The position numbers were made by a program, and so were the translations under genes. Source: SAR92 bacterium BACL16 MAG-120619-bin48 (lineage in GTDB: Bacteria > Pseudomonadota > Gammaproteobacteria > Pseudomonadales > Porticoccaceae). From it: DNA of 64,000 nt. Under the pieces are notes generated by a model that saw only the letters and a list, made by a program, of their open reading frames with translations, had not been told where the DNA came from and did not search any database. Below, piece after piece: positions 51,785 through 60,435 of this stretch. The DNA is taken from NCBI GenBank assembly GCA_001438605.1, contig LIDE01000015.1, positions 1 through 64,000 of the forward strand. Direction: 5' to 3'. How positions within the stretch are numbered: position 1 is the first letter of the stretch; the number at the start of each line of letters is the position of its first letter.

Positions 51785-53044
51785 ATGGATATTTTTGACT
51801 TTTCCGAGGGCCGCGAAGGCTACTACGGAGAGTACGGTGGTGTTTTTCTGCCAGAGATTCTTCACGCAACTATTGAAGAGCTCTTGGTCTGCTTTCGCGA
51901 ATGTAAAGCAGATCCAAAATTTTGGCAGGATTATGTCGCACTGCTGCAAAACTATTCAGGTCGTCCCACGCCGGTTACCCATCTCGAAAATTTGTCGCGC
52001 AAACTGGGTGGCGCGCAGATCTATGTGAAACGCGATGATCTAAATCACACCGGTTCCCACAAAATCAACAATGTTATGGGGCAGGGTCTGCTCTGTCAGC
52101 GTCTGGGGAAAAGCAAGGTAATTGCCGAAACCGGTGCGGGTCAGCACGGTTTTGCGACTGCGACCATGGCCGCGCGCTTTGGCTTTGACTGTAAAATTTA
52201 CATGGGTGCCGTGGACGTTGCGCGCCAACGGCCGAATGTGTTTTGGATGGAAAATCTCGGCGCGACCGTGATTGCCGTGCAGGATGGGCAGAAAACCTTA
52301 AAAGATGCGATTAACGAGTGTATGCGCGATTGGGTCACCAATATGGCGGACACCCACTATATTTTGGGCACGGCCTGTGGCCCGCACCCGTTCCCTGAAA
52401 TGGTCAGTTGGTTCCAGTCAATTATTGGTCTTGAAGCCCGCGAACAGATTATCAAACAGACCGGCAGACTGCCCGACCGGGTTTACGCTTGTGTGGGTGG
52501 CGGTTCTAATGCGATGGGTATTTTCCAAGGCTTTTTCAACGACGACAATGTTGAGTTGATTGGCTGTGAAGCGGGTGGTCAGGGTGTGGGTTCCTATATG
52601 CATGCGGCGCGCTTGGCTTATGATGATGCCACAGTGGGTGTCGCTCAGGGCTTTAAAACGTACTTTCTGCAGAACGCCGAAGGCAATATGAATGAGACCC
52701 ATTCGGTTGCTGCTGGCCTAGATTACATTGGTATCAATCCGATCTTTTCCTACCTTTGGGAGCAGGGCAAGGTGCGTTTTGAAGCGGCGACCGATGTCGA
52801 AGTCAAAGAAATCTTAAAGCTGGTTATGCGCACCGAAGGGTTAATTCCCGCACTGGAGAGCACCCACGCGTTTGTCACGGCGATCAAAGAAGCGCCGACC
52901 ATGGGTAAAGACGAAATTATTTTGATCAATCAATCGGGTCGTGGCGATAAGGATATTTTTACCATCGCCGACGCATTGGACGATGCCAAATGGAAAGCAT
53001 TTATTGAAGGCAAGGCCGACCAGTATCGCAAGGAGAGACAATAA
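51785..53044 (+). CDS. trpB: Tryptophan synthase beta subunit
   Basis: 419 residues from ATG 51785 with TGAGG upstream; a longer frame from GTG 51713 adds a non-family segment. PLP-lysine Lys93 in HTGSHKINN, catalytic Glu in AETGAGQHG, phosphate-binding CVGGGSNAMG, and SGRGDKDIFT at the end. It joins indole and serine to tryptophan. The trpA start overlaps its stop (TAATG), giving coupling. There is no trpF upstream, unlike the usual gammaproteobacterial trpFBA order. Confidence 0.96.
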   Translation: MDIFDFSEGREGYYGEYGGVFLPEILHATIEELLVCFRECKADPKFWQDYVALLQNYSGRPTPVTHLENLSRKLGGAQIYVKRDDLNHTGSHKINNVMGQGLLCQRLGKSKVIAETGAGQHGFATATMAARFGFDCKIYMGAVDVARQRPNVFWMENLGATVIAVQDGQKTLKDAINECMRDWVTNMADTHYILGTACGPHPFPEMVSWFQSIIGLEAREQIIKQTGRLPDRVYACVGGGSNAMGIFQGFFNDDNVELIGCEAGGQGVGSYMHAARLAYDDATVGVAQGFKTYFLQNAEGNMNETHSVAAGLDYIGINPIFSYLWEQGKVRFEAATDVEVKEILKLVMRTEGLIPALESTHAFVTAIKEAPTMGKDEIILINQSGRGDKDIFTIADALDDAKWKAFIEGKADQYRKERQ

Positions 53045-53811
53045 TGGGGCTGCAACACTACATAGCGGAGCGTAAAAAGAGCAAAGATCTCTTGGTTATG
53101 GCGCATGTTGTCTGCGGTTATCCGTCCTTCGCGGAGAATCTGCAAGAGCTTGAAATTATGGCGGAAGCCGGTGTTGATCTGGTTGAACTGCAGTTTCCAT
53201 TCTCTGAGCCGAGCGCCGATGGCCCGTTGTTTGTGCATGCCAATGAACAGTCTTTAAAAGCTGGGACGACGGTTGATCAATGCTTCGAGTTTATGAAGCT
53301 GATCAGCGAGCGCTTTGATTTTAAAGTGTTGATGATGGGCTATTACAACACCGCTTTTAAAATGGGCGAGGCGCGTTTTGTTCAGCGTATTAAAGAGTCC
53401 GGCGGCGTTGGCTATATTCTGCCGGATCTGCCGGTGGAAGAGTCTGGCAATTTACACAGACTGTCGGCGGAGGCGGGGATTGAGCCGATTATTCTGATGA
53501 CGCCGACCAGCACGGATAGACGTTTGGCGCAGCTGGGCGCGGCTAGTCGCGGGATGGTTTATGTGGTTGCGCGCAAAGGTGTTACCGGTTCGAAAACCAG
53601 TATGGGTGATGATGTTGTGGCACTGATTGCCCGCTGTCGTCAGCACACCGATCTGCCGATGGGCGTTGGTTTTGGGATTAGCTGTAAAGCGGATATGGAT
53701 TTTCTCCGCGGCCACGCCGATCTTGCCATTGTTGGCACCGCGGCATTGAAAATTTGGCAGGAGTCCGGTGCTGAGGGGCTGCGCCGTTTTTTTGCTGAGT
53801 TAATGGCGTAG
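53044..53811 (+). CDS. trpA: Tryptophan synthase alpha subunit
   Basis: 255 residues. Catalytic Glu in VDLVELQFPFSEPSADGP (E. coli Glu49 position) and the Asp of SADG (Asp60 position) are both kept, though the usual ELGxPFSDP reads ELQFPFSEP. GVGFGISCKADMDF and the phosphate loop GTAAL follow. It cleaves indole-3-glycerol phosphate and channels indole to TrpB. It converges on the parvulin-like gene across a repeat region. Confidence 0.95.
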   Translation: MGLQHYIAERKKSKDLLVMAHVVCGYPSFAENLQELEIMAEAGVDLVELQFPFSEPSADGPLFVHANEQSLKAGTTVDQCFEFMKLISERFDFKVLMMGYYNTAFKMGEARFVQRIKESGGVGYILPDLPVEESGNLHRLSAEAGIEPIILMTPTSTDRRLAQLGAASRGMVYVVARKGVTGSKTSMGDDVVALIARCRQHTDLPMGVGFGISCKADMDFLRGHADLAIVGTAALKIWQESGAEGLRRFFAELMA

Positions 53812-53824
53812 GGCTTTTTTGTCT

Positions 53825-53874
53825 GGCTAAAGGCTTTCGATCTGGCTAAAGGCTTTTTTCAGGCTAAAGGCTTT
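53825..53874. repeat. Three tandem GGCTAAAGGCTTT repeats (18-19 bp period) spanning a stop codon
   Basis: The 13-mer GGCTAAAGGCTTT starts at 53825, 53844 and 53862, and a degenerate copy overlaps the trpA stop (GGCGTAGGGCTTTTTT). On the minus strand each copy reads AAAGCCTTTAGCC, and the TAG of the first copy is the stop of the gene at 53864-54577. Confidence 0.9.
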
Positions 53875-54577
53875 CCGTCACTGCAAAGCGCCAGTCATTG
53901 ATCACCTGGCGTTTGATATCTTCGAGGGGGCTGTACTCGCCCCAAATAATATCCTCAACACAGACGAGATGAGTCCCTTGGTTTGAACTTATGGGGCCCG
54001 CCCAGCAGGGTAGATCGGTCTCAGTAGCAATAAGTGTTAGCAACCCATCGGTAAATCCCCGTCCATACTGCGCTTCCAGCGCGGTGGATAGAATGCCGGT
54101 GTATTGCGTGCGCATATCTCCTTCAGGCGTGCCGCTGCCCACTAGTGCCCGCTGCGCCGCAGCAAACACGTCGCCGCCGTGCTTGGCAGTGGTGAAATCA
54201 ATGAGTGTGACCCAGAGCTTGGAAGGCAGGCGGTACTGGGCTTTGTTGCGCGCATAGAAATCGCGTAATTCTGCGTCGCTCGGTTCTGCTTGGGTGGTGA
54301 CATTTTTGGTGAGTCCGGCCAGCTTACTAACCATAGCCTCGGTGTCGAGTGGTGTATCGATATCAGCGCCAATACCGTCTGGTTCGACGATCCGCGCGCC
54401 GAAAAGTTTATCGTCAATGCGCACTGCAAGTGCGTCATTGGGCAGCTCCAGTGCGCTCTCAATATCCCACTGCGGCGCACTGCTGTGCGGCAATAGCCAG
54501 TAGCCTAGTGCGACAAGAACGCCGACAACAAGAGCGAGTAAGGCTGCGTTTTTAGGGGTTCGATTAGGTTGCTTCAC
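53864..54577 (-). CDS. Membrane-anchored parvulin-like peptidyl-prolyl isomerase family protein (degenerate)
   Basis: 237 residues: one N-terminal membrane helix (NAALLALVVGVLVALGYWLLP), the helical SDAELRDFYARNKAQYRLP that precedes parvulin domains in SurA/PpiC-like proteins, and a C-terminal WAGPISSNQGTHLVCVEDI resembling the end of a parvulin domain. The central parvulin core is not clearly recognisable, so isomerase activity is doubtful; a periplasmic chaperone is a reasonable guess. It is the last gene of the large minus-strand operon, 7 bp after the M48 peptidase. Stop codon within tandem repeats. Confidence 0.6.
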   Translation of the reverse strand: MKQPNRTPKNAALLALVVGVLVALGYWLLPHSSAPQWDIESALELPNDALAVRIDDKLFGARIVEPDGIGADIDTPLDTEAMVSKLAGLTKNVTTQAEPSDAELRDFYARNKAQYRLPSKLWVTLIDFTTAKHGGDVFAAAQRALVGSGTPEGDMRTQYTGILSTALEAQYGRGFTDGLLTLIATETDLPCWAGPISSNQGTHLVCVEDIIWGEYSPLEDIKRQVINDWRFAVTESL

Positions 54578-54584
54578 AAATCCG

Positions 54585-56021
54585 TCACTGTTTAAAAATT
54601 TTCACCCAGTCACCGGCTTTGGGCTCGCCTCGGGGGTAATGGCCGTTGATTATACGCAGATCTTCGGTATCCGTTGGGCTGAGTTTAAGAGCCTTGGCAA
54701 GGGCATCGTAGGTGGTGGCATTGGTCGCTTTGACATAGTGGATGAGTTTGGGCCGCTGTCCGTCAATCTCGCGCTGGGAGATAGGTCGAAAGCTATCAAT
54801 AGAGGCGCTGAAGAGCTTGTCGCTGTCGTTGAACTGGGCCTGATCCACCACTTCACCAGTGAAGATAAAGGCGTTGAGTTTGTAATAGACCACAGCAATG
54901 CGCTGATCGGGCTTACTGTCGGCGCCGGGCAGAATGCCACTGTAGCCTTTGAGTCCTGCGGGCGAGATTTCGCGCCCCTGTTTCAGTTGCTTCACGCGCA
55001 AGAAATTGTACAGATACTCTTCTGGGCTCTGGGTGGTGCGCGCAATCGGTGTCATGGCCAATTTGGCGTGGTTATCGTCAGGCGCCCCGACTGTGGTGCG
55101 CGCGGTGGCGTTGTTGTTCTGCTTCCAGCCCTCGGGATAGTCGAAGCGCACACGCAGCGTCATATCCGAGTAGCGCTCGGGCTTTTTATCTTTGGCTAGA
55201 AAATTTTCTCCCCAGATTAATCCTTCGGTCAACTGGCGGTAGGTGCTCACGCCATTGTCGCGGCTGCTACTCCCTTTCAAGCGTTCGGCTGCGGTAACCA
55301 CATTGCGCAGACGGGAGTCGTTGCGCGGGTGGCTGGAAAAGATGCCATGGTAGGTTTGTTTGCTGGCGCCCTTGGCTTTGGCGCGGTCTTTTTGCAGTGT
55401 TTCATAGTCCTTCATAATTGAGAGCATGCTGAGCATTTCTTCTGGCGCATAACCCAATTTCGCCATGTACACCGCGCCCGCTTGGTCTGCTTCTAGCTCG
55501 TTGTTGCGACCATGGCTGCGCATCAGTGATGTGGAGTATTTCATCCCTGCCTCATAGACTTCGGCACTGCCCGATAGCACGCCCGCCACGGCTGATAATA
55601 CTTGTGCGCCAATGGCTTGGCCCTCTTGGCCGGTAACGTGCTTTTTCGTGATATGACCAACTTCGTGGGCCAGCACCGAGACCAGCTGTGCTTCATTGTT
55701 GATATAGTTGAGCAGACCACGATTGACGTAAACGTAGTTGCCGCGTGTGGCAAAGGCGTTTAAGTCGGGGGAGTCGAGCAGGGTAAAGGTAAACTTTTCG
55801 CCGGCCATTTCTGACTGGGCGACAATCTCTTCGCCGAGTTTTCTAATGTAGTTATCCAGCGCCGGATTGTCATAAATCGGGGTGCTGGCAATCACTTCCT
55901 TATAAATATCTTCACCCGTGGTTTTGGCCTCTGCGCTAATCACTGGCAGCAGGGCCAGGCAGAGCAGTGCGCTGAGTACTTTTTTCACTCCCGGAGTGCC
56001 TTGTGTTGTTGTCTTAACCAT
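54585..56021 (-). CDS. Exported M48-family metallopeptidase (BepA/YfgC-like core)
   Basis: 478 residues with a signal peptide (VLSALLCLALLPVISAEA). Zinc site His119-Glu120-x2-His123 in LAHEVGH and Glu175 in NELEADQAG. The C-terminal 50 residues (KLIHYVKATNATTYDALAKALKLSP ... GDWVKIFKQ) look LysM-like and may bind peptidoglycan. M48 envelope proteases process or degrade outer-membrane proteins. It lies 9 bp after the lipoprotein gene and 7 bp before the parvulin-like gene, suggesting assembly or quality control for the envelope complex encoded upstream. Confidence 0.9.
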   Translation of the reverse strand: MVKTTTQGTPGVKKVLSALLCLALLPVISAEAKTTGEDIYKEVIASTPIYDNPALDNYIRKLGEEIVAQSEMAGEKFTFTLLDSPDLNAFATRGNYVYVNRGLLNYINNEAQLVSVLAHEVGHITKKHVTGQEGQAIGAQVLSAVAGVLSGSAEVYEAGMKYSTSLMRSHGRNNELEADQAGAVYMAKLGYAPEEMLSMLSIMKDYETLQKDRAKAKGASKQTYHGIFSSHPRNDSRLRNVVTAAERLKGSSSRDNGVSTYRQLTEGLIWGENFLAKDKKPERYSDMTLRVRFDYPEGWKQNNNATARTTVGAPDDNHAKLAMTPIARTTQSPEEYLYNFLRVKQLKQGREISPAGLKGYSGILPGADSKPDQRIAVVYYKLNAFIFTGEVVDQAQFNDSDKLFSASIDSFRPISQREIDGQRPKLIHYVKATNATTYDALAKALKLSPTDTEDLRIINGHYPRGEPKAGDWVKIFKQ

Positions 56022-56030
56022 GGGTTGCCT

Positions 56031-56693
56031 TTAGCCAGTGCTGTCTGGATTGCTGAAGAACTGTAATAACTGGTCGCCAAGGCTTTTGCAGGCGTCATCT
56101 TTGACTGGCGACAGCAGTGGAATGGGGGCGACGATACCGATCAGATAGGAGGTTCCCTGAGAGTCGACTTGCAGGCGCCCCTTTTCGCTGAGGTTGCGTA
56201 AGTCCCAGATAATGGCTTCGTAGGTTGAGCTTTTATCCCACTGCGCAAAACCGAAACAGCCGGCAATGCCCGGTGCCGCACCGCAACTCATGGAGCCGCT
56301 CTGGCCGTGACTCTCAGTTGAACCGTCGAGCCAGACAAGGTAGCGAATATGTTGGCGATCGATTTCAGCCTTGATAGTGGTGTCTTGCATCAGTCGCTTC
56401 AAGCGCGCCAGTCCTTTGGGAGCCGTGCGCGGTTCAAACCACGGGTAGATGGCGTCAACAAACTGCTGTTCAGGCATGATGCTGATATCGGCGCCCTGCA
56501 TTTTATCGGCAACACAGCCAATAAATTCGCGGTCAGTATCGTAGTGACCGGCGTCGCGGCGGCCGAGAATAACCACCGATTCGTTGCTGTTGAGCTCCAT
56601 AGCGCTGTTGTTGACGCGGTATTCATCAATCGTGGTGACGGCGCTGCAGGCGCTCAAAAAGCAGACAGCAACTAGTAGGAAGAATCTATTCAT
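56031..56693 (-). CDS. Lipoprotein of unknown function
   Basis: 220 residues from ATG 56693 (AAGGAG seven bases upstream). Lipobox LSAC at about residues 14-17 (FLLVAVCFLSACSAV). Distinctive segments: ESVVILGRRDAGHYDTDREFIGC, DAIYPWFEPRTAPKGLARLKRLM, IRYLVWLDG, and a Cys-rich SMSCGAAPGIAGCFGF. I do not recognise a named family. Its start overlaps the stop of the preceding lipoprotein by 8 bp, so the two are translationally coupled. Confidence 0.85.
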   Translation of the reverse strand: MNRFFLLVAVCFLSACSAVTTIDEYRVNNSAMELNSNESVVILGRRDAGHYDTDREFIGCVADKMQGADISIMPEQQFVDAIYPWFEPRTAPKGLARLKRLMQDTTIKAEIDRQHIRYLVWLDGSTESHGQSGSMSCGAAPGIAGCFGFAQWDKSSTYEAIIWDLRNLSEKGRLQVDSQGTSYLIGIVAPIPLLSPVKDDACKSLGDQLLQFFSNPDSTG

Positions 56694-57303
56694 CGCCACT
56701 CTCCTTGACGGGTTGTGTTCGCAGCCAGTTGTTCACACTGGGAATACGGTAAAAGTCGAGCACGAGTTTCGCGCCAGCATCGCGAAGTGCTATGACCGTA
56801 GCCTCGTCAATGGCGCTGGTTCTTGAGAGCATAAAGGAATCAGGGGTTTTGCCGTAGGCAGGCATAAACCAAGTGTCGATTTGCTCGCCCTCGGCTGTTT
56901 TGATGTCGAGACTGTACTTAATCCACACTTCGTAAACATTAAGGTAGGTGTCGGACGGGGTTGAGAGCTGCACCTCTTGGACTGAGGGGGTAATGACTAA
57001 TCCCTGCTTAAAGCTCGCCTGATCGGCTGCACTGACAATTTTCACGGTGCTGAACAACCCTTTAAAGGCGTTGGTTAGCAGCGCCACTTGCGCGCTGCCC
57101 ATGTCGATGGTGGTGTCTTTATTGGGTTTGGCGACAAATTGTCTGAATTCGTCGCTAAAAACAAGCGTTGCGCTGCTATTTTTCGGCTGCGAGATAACCG
57201 CTGGGAACCCTGCCGTAATCTGCACCTGTGCAGATGAGCTGCAGCCGACTAGGGCGATCAGCACGAAAACGCTGGCAATTAATTTTATGGTCTTTGTCTG
57301 CAT
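56686..57303 (-). CDS. Lipoprotein of unknown function
   Basis: 205 residues from ATG 57303 (MQTKTIKLIASVFVLIALVGCSSSAQ) with lipobox LVGC. The mature part is mostly beta/alpha with a segment YEVWIKYSLDIKTAEGEQIDTWFMPAYGKTP; no named domain recognised. The open frame extends to 57354 inside the vWA gene, without a plausible start. It starts 4 bp after the second vWA gene and is coupled to the next lipoprotein gene, so it is probably part of the same complex. Confidence 0.82.
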   Translation of the reverse strand: MQTKTIKLIASVFVLIALVGCSSSAQVQITAGFPAVISQPKNSSATLVFSDEFRQFVAKPNKDTTIDMGSAQVALLTNAFKGLFSTVKIVSAADQASFKQGLVITPSVQEVQLSTPSDTYLNVYEVWIKYSLDIKTAEGEQIDTWFMPAYGKTPDSFMLSRTSAIDEATVIALRDAGAKLVLDFYRIPSVNNWLRTQPVKESGDE

Positions 57304-57307
57304 CTTG

Positions 57308-58306
57308 TTATTTCCCTTCGTTAAGGCTGTTGAGGCCGATAAAGGTTCCCCCATTGTTGTAGCTTAGTTCACGCATTAAGGCGGCAAAACGAATGGCCGA
57401 CTCGCTGGGTGCTGACCCCTGCGCAAACTGCACCGGAAATCCAAGCGCATGGATGCGCACTAATCTGCCGGCACCGCGCTGAGCTTGATTGAGCCGATCA
57501 ACGGCTTTAACTACAGCGCGTATGGAGCGGCCCTGAAAATCATCGCCAAGGGTATAGATACTAATTTTACGGTCTGACTTGTAAAAGGTTTGAATCGCCG
57601 CGTTGATTCCTTCCACAGGGCTGGAGTTACTGAACGGCGCCCAACTGGCCAGCTTTTTAATAATATCTTTGCGCATCTCTGGGCTGTCGGGAATCCAGCG
57701 TCCGCTGTAGGCGCTAAACATATACTGCCCCATATCGTTGAGCACTTGTATGCCTTTGACGTCGGGGTAGATGTCGAGAATATTGAGCATCTCTTTTTGC
57801 ACCCGCTGCCACGCGCCCACTTGCATACTACCAGAGGTGTCGATAACAAAAATAATGTAGTCGCTGTCGACGGGGATGCCGCCGATCAAATTGTTCTGCT
57901 GTTTAAACTCTGGGCCGACGAGGCGCGCCATCTCTTCGGTGAGGACTTGCAGAACCAGTTGCAGCTGCTCTTTTTCTCGAGATTGCGACTGGGATAGTTG
58001 CATCGATTGTTTGTCGACACTGGCCAATTTAGCCTTGAGCCGCGCCACCCGCTCGGTCAACTCGGAGAGTTGCTCTTTGCGCGATTGCAGCTGTTCGTTG
58101 AGCACCACTGACTCGCCGCGCAGATCAAACAGCTCAGTTTGGTAGGTTTTGACCGCTGCACGGAGTCGTTTTTCGGCTTCCTCAAGGGCTGCTGGATCAC
58201 CAACTTTGGCGATTAATAACAGTAGAACAATGGCGCCAAAGCCACAGCTAATCACGTCCAGAAAAGACAGGCTGGCCTCTTGAAGTTCGCGGCGCTGGCG
58301 TCTCAT
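57308..58306 (-). CDS. TolR/ExbD-like membrane helix + coiled coil + periplasmic vWA domain protein (2)
   Basis: 332 residues from ATG 58306, which overlaps the TGA of the preceding gene (ATGA). The N-terminal helix SLSFLDVISCGFGAIVLLLLI (residues 12-32) has Asp17 at the place where TolR/ExbD/MotB carry their proton-binding Asp. A coiled coil (about 40-120) follows, then a vWA domain with MIDAS motif FVIDTSGSMQV. The helix and layout closely match the gene before it. Inferred: the periplasmic rotor/stator-linked subunit of a PMF-driven complex with the ExbB-like protein. Confidence 0.85.
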   Translation of the reverse strand: MRRQRRELQEASLSFLDVISCGFGAIVLLLLIAKVGDPAALEEAEKRLRAAVKTYQTELFDLRGESVVLNEQLQSRKEQLSELTERVARLKAKLASVDKQSMQLSQSQSREKEQLQLVLQVLTEEMARLVGPEFKQQNNLIGGIPVDSDYIIFVIDTSGSMQVGAWQRVQKEMLNILDIYPDVKGIQVLNDMGQYMFSAYSGRWIPDSPEMRKDIIKKLASWAPFSNSSPVEGINAAIQTFYKSDRKISIYTLGDDFQGRSIRAVVKAVDRLNQAQRGAGRLVRIHALGFPVQFAQGSAPSESAIRFAALMRELSYNNGGTFIGLNSLNEGK

Positions 58307-59361
58307 GGCCAATCTCGCGACGGGGCGATAAAGGCGCCCTGGGTATCAATGGCGAGCTGCCAGAACAGGGCGGCTGCTTCTGGATCGCCCTCCATCGGAA
58401 ATAAAATGGTGTTGATGGGCACGCCGCGGGGTAGTTTTTCGACGGCATCGCCAAAAAAGTTGCGTCGCTGTTTGCCGCTGACCATATAGCTGCTCGGTGC
58501 CTTGGCACCTTGGGTCGGCAGCCCGTCGGTGAGCAGAAAAATATTGTCGGGCTGGTCACTGAAGCTGTTGATGACGGCCAGGGCATTGCTCAGGCTGGTG
58601 CCGTTGCCGGGCAGATAGTCGCGCATAGCCTCTGCGGTGCGCTCTAGGTCAAGGGAGTCTGCAGCATCTAACCATTCACCCTCTGTGCCGGCCAGAGCGG
58701 GTTGTGCGCTGGTATTGAACAGGTAGACTTGAAAGCGGCTGCTGGCGGGCAGTTGAGCCAAAAGCCAATCGGTGGTGCGCAGGGTCCACTGCCATTTGTC
58801 CGACTGACGTTTTTGCGCGTCATCCATATTTCTGCGCCGCAGGGCGTTGACCACCGAGTCGGCGAGCATGCTGGCGGAGCCGTCCACTAAAATTAAAATC
58901 CGTTCACCGCCGAGTTTGAGTCCAGTCAGGTACTGGCGATTGCCGTCACCAAGAAAACCGCGCACCTTGTCGCCGAACTCCACATCTTCCATTTGCGCGG
59001 TTTCTTTTTCCAGTTGCTCCACTTGGCGGCGCAGTTTGGCGAGTTCTTCTTTGGGGTCTGACTGAATACTGTTTTCGCTCTCTTGCAGGTCGGTGATAAC
59101 TCGATCGGAGGCCCCTTGAGCGATCGCCAGCTCGCGCTGCAGAGCGTCGAGGCTGTTGAGCAACGCCACCTTCTGTTGTTCGGCCTGACTGATGTCCTGT
59201 TGCAGCAGTTCGACTTCGTCGGCGAGGCGGGGATCGGTGGTTTCGATCTCGGTCGCATTGTGACGAAGAATTAAAAACAACAGGGTTACGGCGCCAAAAC
59301 CACAGGCCATGATGTCCAAGAACGACAGGCTGAAGGCGATATTGCGGCGCTTTTTAATCAC
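58303..59361 (-). CDS. TolR/ExbD-like membrane helix + coiled coil + periplasmic vWA domain protein (1)
   Basis: 352 residues. The N-terminal helix IAFSLSFLDIMACGFGAVTLLFLIL (8-32) contains Asp16; a coiled coil runs about 42-125; a vWA domain from about 153 has the MIDAS motif LVDGSASM (Asp160, Ser162, Ser164) and FLLTDGLPTQG. Paralogous architecture to the next gene, so the two may form a heterodimer in place of an ExbD/TolR/MotB dimer. It lies 25 bp after the ExbB-like gene. No named family combination known to me. Confidence 0.87.
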   Translation of the reverse strand: MIKKRRNIAFSLSFLDIMACGFGAVTLLFLILRHNATEIETTDPRLADEVELLQQDISQAEQQKVALLNSLDALQRELAIAQGASDRVITDLQESENSIQSDPKEELAKLRRQVEQLEKETAQMEDVEFGDKVRGFLGDGNRQYLTGLKLGGERILILVDGSASMLADSVVNALRRRNMDDAQKRQSDKWQWTLRTTDWLLAQLPASSRFQVYLFNTSAQPALAGTEGEWLDAADSLDLERTAEAMRDYLPGNGTSLSNALAVINSFSDQPDNIFLLTDGLPTQGAKAPSSYMVSGKQRRNFFGDAVEKLPRGVPINTILFPMEGDPEAAALFWQLAIDTQGAFIAPSRDWP

Positions 59362-59386
59362 AGAAATCCCCCGTTAACACTGCGTG

Positions 59387-60184
59387 CTATTTGGCCTTGA
59401 GAAAGCGTATTAGGCGATTTTCGCAGTAGTCGTGGGTGTCGAGGACGAGGCGCTCTTGGACAAGCTGCAACTGGTGCATAAAAAACATCACCACCATGCT
59501 GATTAACAGTGCGATAAACGTCGAGTTAAAGGCTACGCCGAGACTGCTGGTGACACCGGCAATGTTACCCTGCATGGCTTCGTGGGCTTGGCCAAGCGCG
59601 GCACCAATACCGCGCACGGTGCCAATAAAGCCAATCGACGGGATAGCCCAAGTAATGTAGCGAATCATCGACAGCTCTGAGTCGAGACGGTCGTTTTCGT
59701 TGCTGCACACAGTGTTTACTGCATCGGTTGCCGACTGCACGCTTTGCGTTACCTGAAAGCGGGTCAGGGCGGTTTGCAGTGCGCGCGGCAAGAGCAGCGA
59801 CCGCTCTTGGTCGGTGAGGCTTTGCATGGGGTGTCCGAGCTGAGGGGCCTCCTCTGGCAGCACTTTTTGGGAATCGGGGGGACTGTTGAGCAGCGCGGTG
59901 GCAAACATTTTCTGCTCGCGGAGGGCGCTGCGGGTTTTGTAGCCCATGATGGCGAGCGCCCAAAACATTAAAATAAAGCAGGACTCTTGCTCTAGGTCTT
60001 TGATAACAATAAAGAACGAGCGCGGCACCACGTAGTCTTCGCCAGCTGCCGCCATTTCTGCATGATGGCGAATGGTGGTTTCAGCATTTGGCCGCACCAC
60101 TGTGACAAACACTGCATGCACCACAATCAAGGCCAATAGCAGCGCGATCAATTGGAAGAACAGCTCGTTGGTTTGACTTTTCAT
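59387..60184 (-). CDS. MotA/TolQ/ExbB-type proton channel protein
   Basis: 265 residues, with membrane segments near 8-30, 67-85, 167-190 and 210-235. The family signature is in the C-terminal half: AIPSIGFIGTVRGIGAALGQAHEAM and GVTSSLGVAFNSTFIALLISMVVMFF. Such proteins form pentameric inner-membrane channels that convert proton flow to movement of an Asp-helix partner. Here the partners are the two vWA proteins encoded directly downstream instead of ExbD or TolR. Confidence 0.93.
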   Translation of the reverse strand: MKSQTNELFFQLIALLLALIVVHAVFVTVVRPNAETTIRHHAEMAAAGEDYVVPRSFFIVIKDLEQESCFILMFWALAIMGYKTRSALREQKMFATALLNSPPDSQKVLPEEAPQLGHPMQSLTDQERSLLLPRALQTALTRFQVTQSVQSATDAVNTVCSNENDRLDSELSMIRYITWAIPSIGFIGTVRGIGAALGQAHEAMQGNIAGVTSSLGVAFNSTFIALLISMVVMFFMHQLQLVQERLVLDTHDYCENRLIRFLKAK

Positions 60185-60198
60185 ATCAGTACCTGTTG

Positions 60199-60435
60199 CT
60201 AAATGTCGGATGGCAGCGAAATGGGGAAATCTTCAGAGATCTCTTCGCTGGGTTTAAAGTCCATGGGGGGATTATTCGCCGTCGTGGGGCTGTTTTCGAC
60301 GGTGGGGGCTTCGGGTGTCGCCACAGGCTCATTTGACGGCTCATTTGACGGCTCTGCTGACCACAGCGGCAGACTAACGGCGAGGAGCGCGACGGCAATT
60401 AGGCGTGAAACTCTTTTGCACATAGGGTTACTCAT
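60199..60435 (-). CDS. Small exported Pro/Glu/Asn-rich protein
   Basis: 78 residues with a signal peptide (LIAVALLAVSLPLWSA) and a low-complexity mature part containing SNEP repeats and many Pro and Glu residues. Its ATG overlaps the stop of the PEGA/SUMF1 gene (ATGA), and the ExbB-like gene begins 14 bp later, which supports it as a real gene. No fold or family recognised; probably an unstructured periplasmic linker or ligand. Confidence 0.65.
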   Translation of the reverse strand: MSNPMCKRVSRLIAVALLAVSLPLWSAEPSNEPSNEPVATPEAPTVENSPTTANNPPMDFKPSEEISEDFPISLPSDI

